Assembly: GCA_902826605.1 (NCBI GenBank)
Contig: CADEFM010000007.1
Span: forward strand, 50,366-114,365
Length of the DNA: 64,000 nucleotides
From: an uncultured Acidobacteriota bacterium
GTDB lineage: Bacteria; Acidobacteriota; Terriglobia; Bryobacterales; Bryobacteraceae
Reading direction: 5' to 3'
The position numbers and the translations under genes were made by a program. Under the pieces are notes generated by a model. That model saw only the letters and a program-made list of their open reading frames with translations. It made no database searches and was not told where the DNA came from. The first letter of the stretch is position 1. Each line of letters opens with the position of its first letter. Positions 53,173 through 60,961 of the stretch are shown piece by piece.

Positions 53173-54420
53173 ATGCGCGAGAAACGATCTGCTCGAAGAG
53201 AGTTCCTGAGAAACAGCGCCGCCTTGGCGGGCGGCGTCACCTTGAGCGCTGCGGCGCCCGCCTTCGGGCAGGCTCCGAACCAATCGCCGATGATCAAAGG
53301 CGAGCGGGAGGGCGAGATTGGCTACGGCGCGAGGTCGAAGTACATCACCTCGGCCCGCATCCCGCACGGAAGCAGGCACACGCCCGACAACTTCGGCCTC
53401 ACGTTCCATGTCGCCACCCCGTTGCAGGATCAGGTCGGGGTCGTCACGCCGACCTCGCTCCACTACTACGCGACGACGCGTGGCTCGTACCTGCCGGATA
53501 TCGATCCTGCGAAGCACACGCTGATGATCCACGGCCTGGTGGATCGTCCGCTGACCTTCAACGTGGACGACCTGAAGCGCCTCCCGTCGGTGACGCGCCT
53601 GCACTTCATCGAGTGCGCCGGCAACAGAGCGTCGCGGAGCGCCAAGACCGTGCAGGAAACGCACGGCATGACGAGCAATGCGGAATGGACCGGCGTTCTG
53701 CTGTCCACGCTGCTCAAGGAGTGCGGCTTAAAAGGCAGCGCCAAGTGGTTCGTCGCCGAGGGCTCGGAAGAAGTGAAGGGCGCGTCGAGCATGCCGGTCG
53801 CCAAGGCAATGGACGATTGCTTCGTCGCCTACGGCATGAACGGCGAGGCGGTGCGGCCGCAGAACGGATTCCCCATGCGGCTGATGGTCCCGGGCTTCGA
53901 AGGGATCCTCCACACCAAGTGGGTGCAGCGCATCAAGCTGGTGGACCGCTACTACATGAACTACAACGACTTTGGCCATCTCGATCAGGAACAGAAAGTC
54001 GCGGCGCTCGACTACCAGATCGGTCCGAAGTCCGTCATCACGTACCCGTCCGGTGCACAGCGGTTGCCAGGCAAGGGCTTCTACGAAATTCGTGGCCTGG
54101 CCTGGTCCGGGGGCGGCGCCATCAAACAGGTGGAAGTTTCCACCGACGGCGGCAAGAAATGGAACAAGGCGCAGTTCCAGGGAACGCCGCAGCGCATGGC
54201 CCATTGCCTGTTCACCTACGGGTGGCAGTGGGACGGCAACGAAACCGAGATCCTGTCGCGCTGCGTCGACGAGATCGGCCAGGCGCAGCCGACGCGCGAG
54301 CAGATCGCCAAATACTGGAACAAGACCTTCGATCAAACGTTCAGCGTGCCGGGGCTGGACAATTCGGTGCAGCCGTGGAAGATCGCCAAGGACGGGAGCG
54401 TGACCAATGGCTTTGCGTAA
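53173..54420 (+). CDS. Sulfite-dehydrogenase-like molybdenum enzyme (SoxC/SorA type)
   Basis: A 415-residue oxidoreductase of the sulfite oxidase family. AGGAGAG precedes the ATG, and the Tat signal A-R-R-E-F-L-R-N-S-A fits export of a folded cofactor enzyme. The molybdenum-ligand Cys148 lies in H-F-I-E-C-A-G-N-R, followed later by H-T-K-W-V-Q-R-I. The C-terminal dimerisation domain has G-L-A-W-S-G-G-G-A-I-K-Q-V-E-V-S-T-D-G-G. It overlaps the next gene, a cytochrome c, by 14 bases, matching SoxCD/SorAB-type pairs. The rest of a Sox system is not in the window. Third positions look unusually rich in G and C. Confidence 0.88.
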   Translation: MREKRSARREFLRNSAALAGGVTLSAAAPAFGQAPNQSPMIKGEREGEIGYGARSKYITSARIPHGSRHTPDNFGLTFHVATPLQDQVGVVTPTSLHYYATTRGSYLPDIDPAKHTLMIHGLVDRPLTFNVDDLKRLPSVTRLHFIECAGNRASRSAKTVQETHGMTSNAEWTGVLLSTLLKECGLKGSAKWFVAEGSEEVKGASSMPVAKAMDDCFVAYGMNGEAVRPQNGFPMRLMVPGFEGILHTKWVQRIKLVDRYYMNYNDFGHLDQEQKVAALDYQIGPKSVITYPSGAQRLPGKGFYEIRGLAWSGGGAIKQVEVSTDGGKKWNKAQFQGTPQRMAHCLFTYGWQWDGNETEILSRCVDEIGQAQPTREQIAKYWNKTFDQTFSVPGLDNSVQPWKIAKDGSVTNGFA

Positions 54421-54976
54421 AGTCCTGCCGATCGCGTTCCCATTATTGCTGATGAGCGTCCCTGTGTTGGCGCAGGGACCCACGTACGGCATTGGACGCA
54501 CGCCGACTGCCGAGGAGATCCGCGCGCGCGACATCTCGATCGGTCCCACGGGCGAGGAACTTCCGCCGGGAAAAGGCAGCGCCAAGGAAGGCGCCCTTGT
54601 GTATCGCTCGAAGGGATGCGCGGGATGCCACGGCGTCAATGGCACCGGCGGCGCCGCGCCGATTCTGAAAAGCATGGATCCCACGAATCCCGACGTCTGG
54701 GCGCGGGGGCGCATCCTGCCGCTTCGCGCGCCGTTCGCCACCACGGTCTGGGACTACATCAATCGCGGGATGCCGCTCAATCGCGAAGGAACGCTGACAC
54801 CAGACGAGGTCTACGGGCTGACGGCGTATCTGCTGTTCATCAACGGCGTGATCCCCGAAGACCAGGTGCTCGACCAGAAAAATCTAGCGGCAGTGAAGAT
54901 GCCGCTGGGCGACAAATACGCGGCGCTCCCGGAATGGAAGCCGCGGACGCCGCGGCTAAAGGGCTACCCCTACTAG
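54407..54976 (+). CDS. Exported c-type cytochrome (SorB/SoxD-like)
   Basis: A 189-residue protein with a signal peptide (I-A-F-P-L-L-L-M-S-V-P-V-L-A) and one haem-binding site C-A-G-C-H, preceded by Y-R-S-K-G. The axial Met is probably in N-R-G-M-P. It is coupled to the sulfite-dehydrogenase-like gene and is its likely electron acceptor. The stop codon lies in a short perfect palindrome (54967-54979). Confidence 0.88.
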   Translation: MALRKVLPIAFPLLLMSVPVLAQGPTYGIGRTPTAEEIRARDISIGPTGEELPPGKGSAKEGALVYRSKGCAGCHGVNGTGGAAPILKSMDPTNPDVWARGRILPLRAPFATTVWDYINRGMPLNREGTLTPDEVYGLTAYLLFINGVIPEDQVLDQKNLAAVKMPLGDKYAALPEWKPRTPRLKGYPY

Positions 54977-55236
54977 GGGCCGGCTGAAACCTGCACTACG
55001 GGGACAGGGTCAGAATTGCGGGCCTTGACTCTCGCTTCTTGTAGACTCTGACTCCATGTGTTCCGCGTCCGCCGCAGAGACCTCATAGGTCCGCACCTCG
55101 GTAGTGCCCCGTAGTTGACCTTCGACCTCGCAACATCGAGTGTCCCAATCCCACGGAACACGCTGCTTTGACTTTGGGTGCTCTACGAGGATGAACCGTT
55201 GGCCGCAAGAGCGAGTGCCACCGCGACTACGACCCG
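54977..55236. other. Junction region left of the defence block
   Basis: Just after the cytochrome gene is GGGGACAGGGTCAGAATT, a phrase often seen near mobile or REP-type elements, so it may mark an insertion edge (weak). A minus-strand frame across here reads like a fragment of an unrecognised protein but has no start signal. No complete gene is supported. Confidence 0.3.
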
Positions 55237-55434
55237 ATGGTTGAGGAACGTGTGGCATATGCGAAGCTCGCGAAGTGCTCGCAGGATACGCCGCTGCGGG
55301 ACATTCTGCCGCTGGTGGAGCGGGGTGTTTTGGTGCGCAACGCGGCGGGTGGGCGGAGTACAAGTTATTCTGCGAGCTGGCAGGATCATGGACGTGGAAG
55401 CTTCCGGCTGAAGACGCCACAATCGATCGCCTGA
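55237..55434 (+). pseudogene. C-terminal remnant of a Fic-family protein
   Basis: The 65-residue frame contains A-K-L-A-K-C-S-Q-D-T-P-L-R-D-I and G-V-L-V-R-N-A-A-G-G-R-S-T-S-Y, matching the C-terminal winged-helix segment that follows the Fic domain in Fic/DUF4172-type AMP-transferases. A stop codon interrupts the frame upstream (55192-55194), and the catalytic H-x-F-x-x-G-N-G-R part is absent, so it is a truncated remnant. Its end overlaps the DUF5615 gene on the other strand. Confidence 0.5.
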
Positions 55435-55733
55435 TAAGAGCCGGGCGTCGCTGCATCAATGGCGGCCTGGACCGTCAGCAGGCCGTGGCGGATGACGTGC
55501 CATTCGATGGCGGACAAGGCCACGACGGCGATTTGGCGACCCGCCAGATTTTCCTCGTAAGACATGGTTTGGTCTCCGGTGAGGAAGACTTCGAAACCGT
55601 CGCTCTCAGCAGTTCGCAGAAGCTCGCCATTTTTGAGTCCCGCCAGGCCCTGGTAACGTACCGTGAACACTTCGTGATTGCCGAGATGGTTCCTTAACCT
55701 GTGGGGAAGGTTCTCGTCTAGCAGGACTTTCAC
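55386..55733 (-). CDS. DUF5615 PIN-like toxin
   Basis: A 115-residue protein starting at GTG: V-K-V-L-L-D-E-N-L-P-H-R-L-R, then H-E-V-F-T-V, then F-L-T-G-D-Q. The first D-E-N and the later G-D are the acidic residues of the Mut7-C/PIN-like RNase fold of DUF5615. It overlaps the DUF433 gene by 4 bases (GTGA). DUF433-DUF5615 pairs are predicted type II toxin-antitoxin modules, with this as the toxin. Confidence 0.8.
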   Translation of the reverse strand: MKVLLDENLPHRLRNHLGNHEVFTVRYQGLAGLKNGELLRTAESDGFEVFLTGDQTMSYEENLAGRQIAVVALSAIEWHVIRHGLLTVQAAIDAATPGSYQAIDCGVFSRKLPRP

Positions 55734-55972
55734 GAAACGGGCTGACTGCGCATTGCGTGAGCAAATTCGATCAGCCGTTGGATTTGAGAGGGAGTGAGGC
55801 CGGGATAGTTTTCCTGAATTTCTTCGAGCGTTTCGCCGGCATCGTGGCTGTTGATTATCGCATCGGGTAGTATCCGGGTACCGCGCACGATAGGACGGCC
55901 CGACACCTTGCCGGGGATTTGCTCGATCAGCTCGCAAGCCATCCAGTTTATATCCGTATGTGCAAGAGCCAT
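55730..55972 (-). CDS. DUF433 antitoxin
   Basis: An 80-residue protein with I-P-G-K-V-S-G-R-P-I-V-R-G-T-R-I and E-E-I-Q-E-N-Y-P-G-L-T, the hallmark of DUF433, a small wHTH-like family. The ATG at 55972 has AAGGAGAGG about 7 bases upstream, so it is preferred over an ATG at 55993. First gene of the pair with the DUF5615 toxin, and probably autoregulated. Confidence 0.85.
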   Translation of the reverse strand: MALAHTDINWMACELIEQIPGKVSGRPIVRGTRILPDAIINSHDAGETLEEIQENYPGLTPSQIQRLIEFAHAMRSQPVS

Positions 55973-56062
55973 GTTAGGCCTCTCCTTATTCATGATAGCG
56001 CCGGGCGCGCTGAAGGGCATGCGGCTGGCCGTGAATGGCGCGCCAACGCCCTCGTCCGCGAT

Positions 56063-56503
56063 TCATGCCGCGTGGGCTGCCGCCAGATTCGATTCGAACA
56101 GCTGAACGAATTTGTCTCCGCCAGCCGGTTTCTCCAAATCGCGCAACCTAAAGGCCGGCACCGCGCGCAGATCGATGGGGAAACTTCTCAAATCCTGCCG
56201 CTCATGGACTACCGGCAGGATTGGTTTTTCGAGCGCCCACGCCGCTCCCATTTCCTGCATGACCCAATCGGATTCCAAGGCGCTGCCGGAAAGAACCGCC
56301 ACCACCACGTCCGCGGCCACCATTTCCTTACGGAGTTGCGCCTGCCACTTGGCTCCAGCATTCAGATCTTCCGAAGTAAAGATCCTGGCCCCCGCGCGGC
56401 GCAATAAATCGCGGAGCTTCCTGGCGATCAGGGGGTCGGATGGAGTGTTGCTGACGAAGACTCGAACTGGCTCCACCGTTCTTGCCCGCTCTGTGTCACG
56501 CAT
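56063..56503 (-). CDS. TIR-domain protein
   Basis: A 146-residue protein consisting almost entirely of one TIR domain: V-R-V-F-V-S-N-T-P-S-D, then R-A-G-A-R-I-F-T-S-E-D-L-N-A-G-A-K-W, then D-V-V-V-A-V-L-S. The candidate catalytic Glu is Glu84 in D-W-V-M-Q-E-M, at the usual NADase position. No other domain is attached, so activation must come from a partner. It overlaps the 61-residue ORF by 8 bases, third in a coupled minus-strand run after DUF4238. Confidence 0.8.
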   Translation of the reverse strand: MRDTERARTVEPVRVFVSNTPSDPLIARKLRDLLRRAGARIFTSEDLNAGAKWQAQLRKEMVAADVVVAVLSGSALESDWVMQEMGAAWALEKPILPVVHERQDLRSFPIDLRAVPAFRLRDLEKPAGGDKFVQLFESNLAAAHAA

Positions 56504-56681
56504 GGCGTATCACCCTCATCCTAGCAGCGAACTCCTTCAGGTAGCGCTCCTCAAAGTCGTTTAGGTCAATGGCTCGACTGGACTGAATGATGTCCGGCAC
56601 TTCCTTCGGCGTCACTTTGTCGAGAATCGCGATGAATCGATGCACGTAAACGAGGGTGGACCAGCGAACTTGTCGCTGCAT
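56496..56681 (-). CDS. 61-residue protein linking DUF4238 and TIR genes
   Basis: A short, helical, charged protein (I-A-I-L-D-K-V-T-P-K-E-V, then D-F-E-E-R-Y-L-K-E-F-A-A-R-M). It starts on the last base of the DUF4238 stop (TAATG) and ends 8 bases inside the TIR gene. No family is recognised. The tight coupling on both sides supports a real gene, perhaps an adaptor or inhibitor. Confidence 0.5.
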   Translation of the reverse strand: MQRQVRWSTLVYVHRFIAILDKVTPKEVPDIIQSSRAIDLNDFEERYLKEFAARMRVIRHA

Positions 56682-57601
56682 TACATTACGCGGAATGATT
56701 TTCGAGTGTTCAGAGCGTCAGTGACGCAGTCGGACGTGGGCCCAGCGATCCAGTCGTGTGACCACGCCGTGAGTATACTGTTCACTTGACGTGGCGTCAC
56801 CGCCCAAGGCGCGCAGTCGTTTCGGCCGACCAGGGCAAGACTACGGGTGAGCGGGGCGATAAGGAACGCCGACGGATCACGGAGGCAAAATGGCGGAGCG
56901 TCGAGGCAGTCAGGCACGCCCCAACCAACTGGACGATCACCGATGATGAAGAATTCATCTTGCGGAGGACGCAAAGTGAACCATTGCAGCCTGGGAAACC
57001 ACCGAACTTGGAAATAATACGCTTGGATGTGAACGCCCTCGAGGAAGTTGTCCCGATCACTCGGATCCGGCATCCACCCCGCATCGAATAGGACGTCTGG
57101 ATTGTCACTCTGCTCGAGAATCGTTTCTCCGAGCGTCGGGTGTATCAATCGCACGCTGCGGCGTCGAATTGTGGCACTTGTGAGTCCTGCTGGGGGAGCT
57201 TCTGCTGCCGGAGCGCTGAGGGAAGTGCCGTACTTTGCTGCCCACTCGACCTCTAAGCGTTGTATCGGTAGCGACCGTGAGGCCGCCCAAGCCAAGTAGC
57301 GCATCAATGGCTGCGGTATGGCGGCTGAAGCGCTGCGGGAACTGCAAAAGTCGCGAAGCGCGCGAGACGCAGGTCCTTCAACTTCGTTCGCAAGAAAGCC
57401 CTCGATGGTGGCTTCGGAATCCGCGAACCCACCGGGGCCGTCGAACAGATCAGCCCGAATTCCAATGTTCTTCGGCGCGCGTCGTTTGACCGAACCGTCC
57501 GCGAGATTTCCCACCCACAGCCAAGGATCACGCGTGCCAATCGAATCCGGATCGCAGAATTCCCGCAGGTGAAACCTCGACACATAGTGATGGGATGGCA
57601 T
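56681..57601 (-). CDS. DUF4238 protein
   Basis: A 306-residue protein beginning H-H-Y-V-S-R-F-H-L-R-E-F, the N-terminal hallmark of DUF4238, with the middle F-D-G-P-G-G-F and a C-terminal part containing F-I-I-G-D-R-P-V. The family is frequent in prokaryotic accessory regions; its activity is not established. It opens the coupled operon DUF4238 - 61-residue ORF - TIR. Confidence 0.75.
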   Translation of the reverse strand: MPSHHYVSRFHLREFCDPDSIGTRDPWLWVGNLADGSVKRRAPKNIGIRADLFDGPGGFADSEATIEGFLANEVEGPASRALRDFCSSRSASAAIPQPLMRYLAWAASRSLPIQRLEVEWAAKYGTSLSAPAAEAPPAGLTSATIRRRSVRLIHPTLGETILEQSDNPDVLFDAGWMPDPSDRDNFLEGVHIQAYYFQVRWFPRLQWFTLRPPQDEFFIIGDRPVGWGVPDCLDAPPFCLRDPSAFLIAPLTRSLALVGRNDCAPWAVTPRQVNSILTAWSHDWIAGPTSDCVTDALNTRKSFRVM

Positions 57602-57754
57602 GCGGTTTGCGCCTCGCGTTTACCTGGTTTGACGATAGAAAAACGTCGGTTAGAGTAGCATGAAACGTCATGCCGCGGAGCGATCCGCGACACGGCACTC
57701 GGTACGGGATAGGTGATGCGTGACGCCCCGCGTCCGACGGTAAAGGGCATGGGT

Positions 57755-58639
57755 CTATCCGCCCCGGTCGCTGGACTTCAAAAGCAGCCGAATCAGGGCG
57801 AACATCCGATGGAACAGATAATCGATGCGAGCGGAACCCTTGATTTCGGTTTTAGTGGTCTCCGTGTGCCGGATCATGAAGTTGTTGCCAATCAAGGTCA
57901 GGGCCATGGCCTCGTCTTCTAGGAGCTTCCGAAAGTTGGGCTCCTTGGTGGCCTTGTCCAGGATAGCGGTCGCCTGCGCTTTTTTATCCTTACCTGGTTC
58001 AACCGTTTTCAGACGCTCCCACGCATCCCATAATTTCTCAAGTCCCTCTTTCCGAACGTCCGAAGAACGATTGAGGAATTTCGCTCGGGCTGTCTCAAGC
58101 AGTTTGTCGAGAGCCTTATCACCCGTCGCGAAAACCGTACTGGCGAGCGCCTCTTGCAGGCCGGTTGGGGCCATTCGTGTCACCTCGCCGTCCTTTAGTT
58201 CAAAAGCGAGCCCGTTTCGCTCGAAGAACCGGTTGATGTCCGCCTCAAATTTGTCTCTGCCCTTTTGCGTGTCATAACTGAGATGGTCGTGCTGGAAAAA
58301 CGAGTGGTGCGCATAGGTGTGCGGAAGTCCGGCGTGCTCGTATAAGAATTCGAGCAAATCGAATAGCTGCGGATCGCTTGGCCACGCATCCTCGCTATCG
58401 GGCCAATCACGAGGCCAGATGATTTTGTAGGCGGCGAGTCCCGCTTTCAACTTGTCGAGATCGCAGCCGTAACTGTTGCCACGGCCGTCGGGACATTCGA
58501 GCGAGTATTTTTCACCGAACAGGTTCTCGTCGATCATGGCGTTGATGACGGTCAAAATACCCTTGGTCAGCTCGACGTCAAGTTCCTCTTTGACGCGCGG
58601 CTCGTTCATGCCGTGGCGCTCCGTAAACAGCTTCTTCAT
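57755..58639 (-). CDS. AbiJ/HEPN-like abortive-infection protein
   Basis: A 294-residue protein. The C-terminal half has E-G-L-E-K-L-W-D-A-W-E-R-L-K-T followed by N-N-F-M-I-R-H-T-E-T and A-R-I-D-Y-L-F-H-R-M; R-(x5)-H fits the HEPN RNase motif, and the order matches AbiJ-like families that carry a C-terminal HEPN-type domain. An N-terminal domain of about 140 residues includes H-H-S-F-F-Q-H-D-H. The ATG at 58639 is chosen; the frame stays open above it. It stands alone 153 bases upstream of the DUF4238 operon. Confidence 0.6.
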   Translation of the reverse strand: MKKLFTERHGMNEPRVKEELDVELTKGILTVINAMIDENLFGEKYSLECPDGRGNSYGCDLDKLKAGLAAYKIIWPRDWPDSEDAWPSDPQLFDLLEFLYEHAGLPHTYAHHSFFQHDHLSYDTQKGRDKFEADINRFFERNGLAFELKDGEVTRMAPTGLQEALASTVFATGDKALDKLLETARAKFLNRSSDVRKEGLEKLWDAWERLKTVEPGKDKKAQATAILDKATKEPNFRKLLEDEAMALTLIGNNFMIRHTETTKTEIKGSARIDYLFHRMFALIRLLLKSSDRGG

Positions 58640-58979
58640 GTGTACCGCCCGAACGGGACAGAAATGCGTGGAATTTCCCATTCTAGCAATCCAGCGTGCA
58701 TTCGGGGCTGTTTTGAACTGACTAGCGAAGCTAATCTGCGGGTCTCTTCACTGCTTCTTCCTTCCCGTTGAAAGTTCCCTCTAGGTCCCTCCGCCTCCCG
58801 CTCTTTGGTAATGCGAAGCCCTTCTGGAAAACTCCGGCGGGCCACTGGCGATGAACGCGATACACGGAAATCCGCATTAGCGTGCGTCGGCATCGAACGT
58901 TAACCCCCACCCCTCCCGCGCTACAATAAAAACACCTACCGCTAGATCCCCAAGTCCTGCGAATCAAGGCTGCAATTGC
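58640..58979. other. Intergenic region between defence block and ffh
   Basis: About 340 bases with no supported gene. Near its right end lies the probable ffh promoter (58900-58927). The rest shows no clear repeat, terminator or start signals. Confidence 0.4.
58900..58927 (+). promoter_or_regulatory. Candidate promoter of the ffh-rnhB cluster
   Basis: TTAACC (58900-58905), 16 bases, then TACAAT (58922-58927), matching sigma-70 -35/-10 boxes at four and five of six positions. The predicted start is about 45 bases before the ffh ATG. Confidence 0.45.
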
Positions 58980-60341
58980 ATGTTCGATAACCTCAGCGAA
59001 AAACTCCAACGCGTCTTCAAGAACCTGCGGGGGGAAGGCAAGCTTTCCGCGGAAAACATGGAGGCTGCGTTGCGGGAAATTCGCGTGGCGCTGCTTGAGG
59101 CTGACGTCCACTTCCGCGTGGTCAAGCAGTTCATGGAGGCCGTTAAGGAAAAGGCCATGGGGCAGGAAGTGCTCACCGCGCTTTCGCCTACTCAGCAGGT
59201 CATTAAAATCGTGCGCGACGAGATGGTTAAGATGCTGGGCACGCATCAGGCCAAGCTGCGCATGGCCAATGAGCCTCCTACCATCATCATGATTGTGGGG
59301 CTGCAAGGCTCCGGTAAAACCACCTCCACGGGTAAGCTGGCGCGGTATCTATCGAAGAACGGCAGCTCGCCGATGATGGTTTCCGTGGACGTGTACCGGC
59401 CCGCGGCGCGCAAACAGCTTAGCGTGTTGGCTCGCGATCTGAAGCTGCCGGTTTATGAAGGCTCGGCCGATGAGACGAAGCCGTTGGAACTGGCCCGCGG
59501 GGCTCGCAAGGAAACGATTCAGACCGGGCGCGACATTCTCCTGGTGGATACCGCCGGGCGGCTGCATATCGATGAAGAATTGATGACGGAACTTACGGAG
59601 CTTCGCGATCAGTTGAACCCCGCTGAGATTCTATTCGTGGCGGACGCGATGACTGGGCAGGACGCGGTGAAGTCGGCCGACGAGTTTCATAAGCGGCTCG
59701 GCATCACCGGGACCATCCTTACGAAAATGGACGGCGATGCGCGCGGCGGCGCGGCGCTGTCGATCCGTTCCGTTACGGGGCAGCCGCTGAAGTTCGTGGG
59801 CGTGGGCGAAAAGTCGGACGCGCTGGAGCCGTTTCATCCGGATCGCGTCGCCCAGCGCATTCTCGGCATGGGCGACATGCTCAGCCTGATCGAAAAGGTG
59901 GAAGAGAGCATCGATCAGAAGCAAGCCGAGGAGATGCAGCGGAAACTGCTCGATGACGACTTCACGCTGGGCGATTTCCGCGATCAGATGAAGCAGTTGC
60001 GTAAGCTGGGTCCGCTGGAATCGATTCTGGGCATGATGCCGCAGCTGGGGCCGCTGAAAGATATTAAGAACGCCAAGATCGACGAAGGCGAGATCACGCG
60101 GCTGGTGGCGATCGTCGATTCCATGACGCCCAAGGAGCGGGCGAATCACATGATGATCAACGGCCAGCGGCGCAAGCGCATCGCCAAGGGCAGCGGGACC
60201 AGCGTGCAGGAAGTGAACACGCTGCTGAAGCAGTACTCGCAGATGCGCAAGATGATGAAGAGCTTCACGGGTGGCGGTGGCGGAATGCTGGGGAAGCGGC
60301 TGGCCAAAATGAAATTGCCCAGCGGCTTTGGCTTCGGGTGA
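58980..60341 (+). CDS. ffh: Signal recognition particle protein Ffh
   Basis: A 453-residue SRP54 GTPase that targets nascent membrane proteins. N domain (about 1-90), then the GTPase with G1 loop G-L-Q-G-S-G-K-T-T (107-115), D-T-A-G-R, T-K-M-D-G-D-A-R-G-G-A, then the methionine-rich M domain ending K-M-K-L-P-S-G-F-G-F. Full length. First gene of the conserved ffh-rpsP cluster. Confidence 0.97.
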   Translation: MFDNLSEKLQRVFKNLRGEGKLSAENMEAALREIRVALLEADVHFRVVKQFMEAVKEKAMGQEVLTALSPTQQVIKIVRDEMVKMLGTHQAKLRMANEPPTIIMIVGLQGSGKTTSTGKLARYLSKNGSSPMMVSVDVYRPAARKQLSVLARDLKLPVYEGSADETKPLELARGARKETIQTGRDILLVDTAGRLHIDEELMTELTELRDQLNPAEILFVADAMTGQDAVKSADEFHKRLGITGTILTKMDGDARGGAALSIRSVTGQPLKFVGVGEKSDALEPFHPDRVAQRILGMGDMLSLIEKVEESIDQKQAEEMQRKLLDDDFTLGDFRDQMKQLRKLGPLESILGMMPQLGPLKDIKNAKIDEGEITRLVAIVDSMTPKERANHMMINGQRRKRIAKGSGTSVQEVNTLLKQYSQMRKMMKSFTGGGGGMLGKRLAKMKLPSGFGFG

Positions 60342-60412
60342 GCGGGCAATTTGCTCTCCGCGCCCATATCATAGACAATGGAAAAGATACACGTAAAACA
60401 GGAGTTTTCCGG

Positions 60413-60658
60413 ATGCTGATGATTCGTTTGGCGCGGTTCGGCGCGAAAAAGAAGCCAACTTACCGCGTGGTGGTGATCGATAAGGAGCGCGCTCGGGACA
60501 GCCGAGCCGTGGAAGTGGTGGGTATTTACAATCCCGTCATCCAGCCCACGGCCGTGAAGCTGAATCATGAGCGTATTGCGCATTGGATGAAAAACGGTGC
60601 GCAGCCATCTGATACCGTCGCGCGCTTGTTGAAGACGTACCCGGCAACCGCCGCCTGA
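60413..60658 (+). CDS. rpsP: 30S ribosomal protein bS16
   Basis: An 81-residue ribosomal protein: M-I-R-L-A-R-F-G-A-K-K-K-P-T-Y-R-V-V-V-I-D and V-G-I-Y-N-P are the S16 signatures. The ATG at 60413, 8 bases after AGGAG, is preferred over an ATG two codons later. Confidence 0.95.
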   Translation: MLMIRLARFGAKKKPTYRVVVIDKERARDSRAVEVVGIYNPVIQPTAVKLNHERIAHWMKNGAQPSDTVARLLKTYPATAA

Positions 60659-60718
60659 CGCTGCGAGATGCGATTCGGCCGGGTGCTAGAATCGTTCCAA
60701 GCGAGGAGGGTGTAACGG

Positions 60719-60949
60719 GTGAAAGATCTAGTCACAAAAATGGCGGAAGCGCTGGTGGATAGTCCCGCCGAAATCGTAGTCCGGGAAGTGGCAGGCGAGC
60801 AGGTCACCGTTTTTGAACTGCGAGTTGCCCCTAATGACTTGGGCAAGATTATTGGGAAGCAGGGCCGCAATGCGCGGTCCATGCGGACGATTTTAGGAGC
60901 CGCCGGAATGAAGCTGAACCGGCGCTTCACGCTGGAGATTTTGGAATAA
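60719..60949 (+). CDS. khpA: KH-domain RNA-binding protein KhpA
   Basis: A 76-residue single KH domain with the RNA-binding loop I-I-G-K-Q-G-R-N-A-R-S-M-R. The GTG at 60719 follows GAGGAGGG. Standard place between rpsP and rimM. Confidence 0.92.
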   Translation: MKDLVTKMAEALVDSPAEIVVREVAGEQVTVFELRVAPNDLGKIIGKQGRNARSMRTILGAAGMKLNRRFTLEILE

Positions 60950-60961
60950 CGCGGCGACACG

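Noticed and set aside
53613..54452. Second plus-strand frame inside the sulfite-dehydrogenase-like gene
   Set aside because: Arg/Gly-rich frame-shifted reading of a well-supported Tat enzyme.
54967..54979. CCCCTA-C-TAGGGG palindrome at the cytochrome stop codon
   Set aside because: One-base centre cannot form a hairpin and no T tract follows; not a credible terminator.
55010..55459. Minus-strand frame of about 150 codons at the island edge
   Set aside because: Only its C-terminal part looks protein-like, it overlaps the Fic relic and the DUF5615 gene, and has no start signal.
56786..57091. Plus-strand frame inside the DUF4238 gene
   Set aside because: No family or start signal; antisense shadow.
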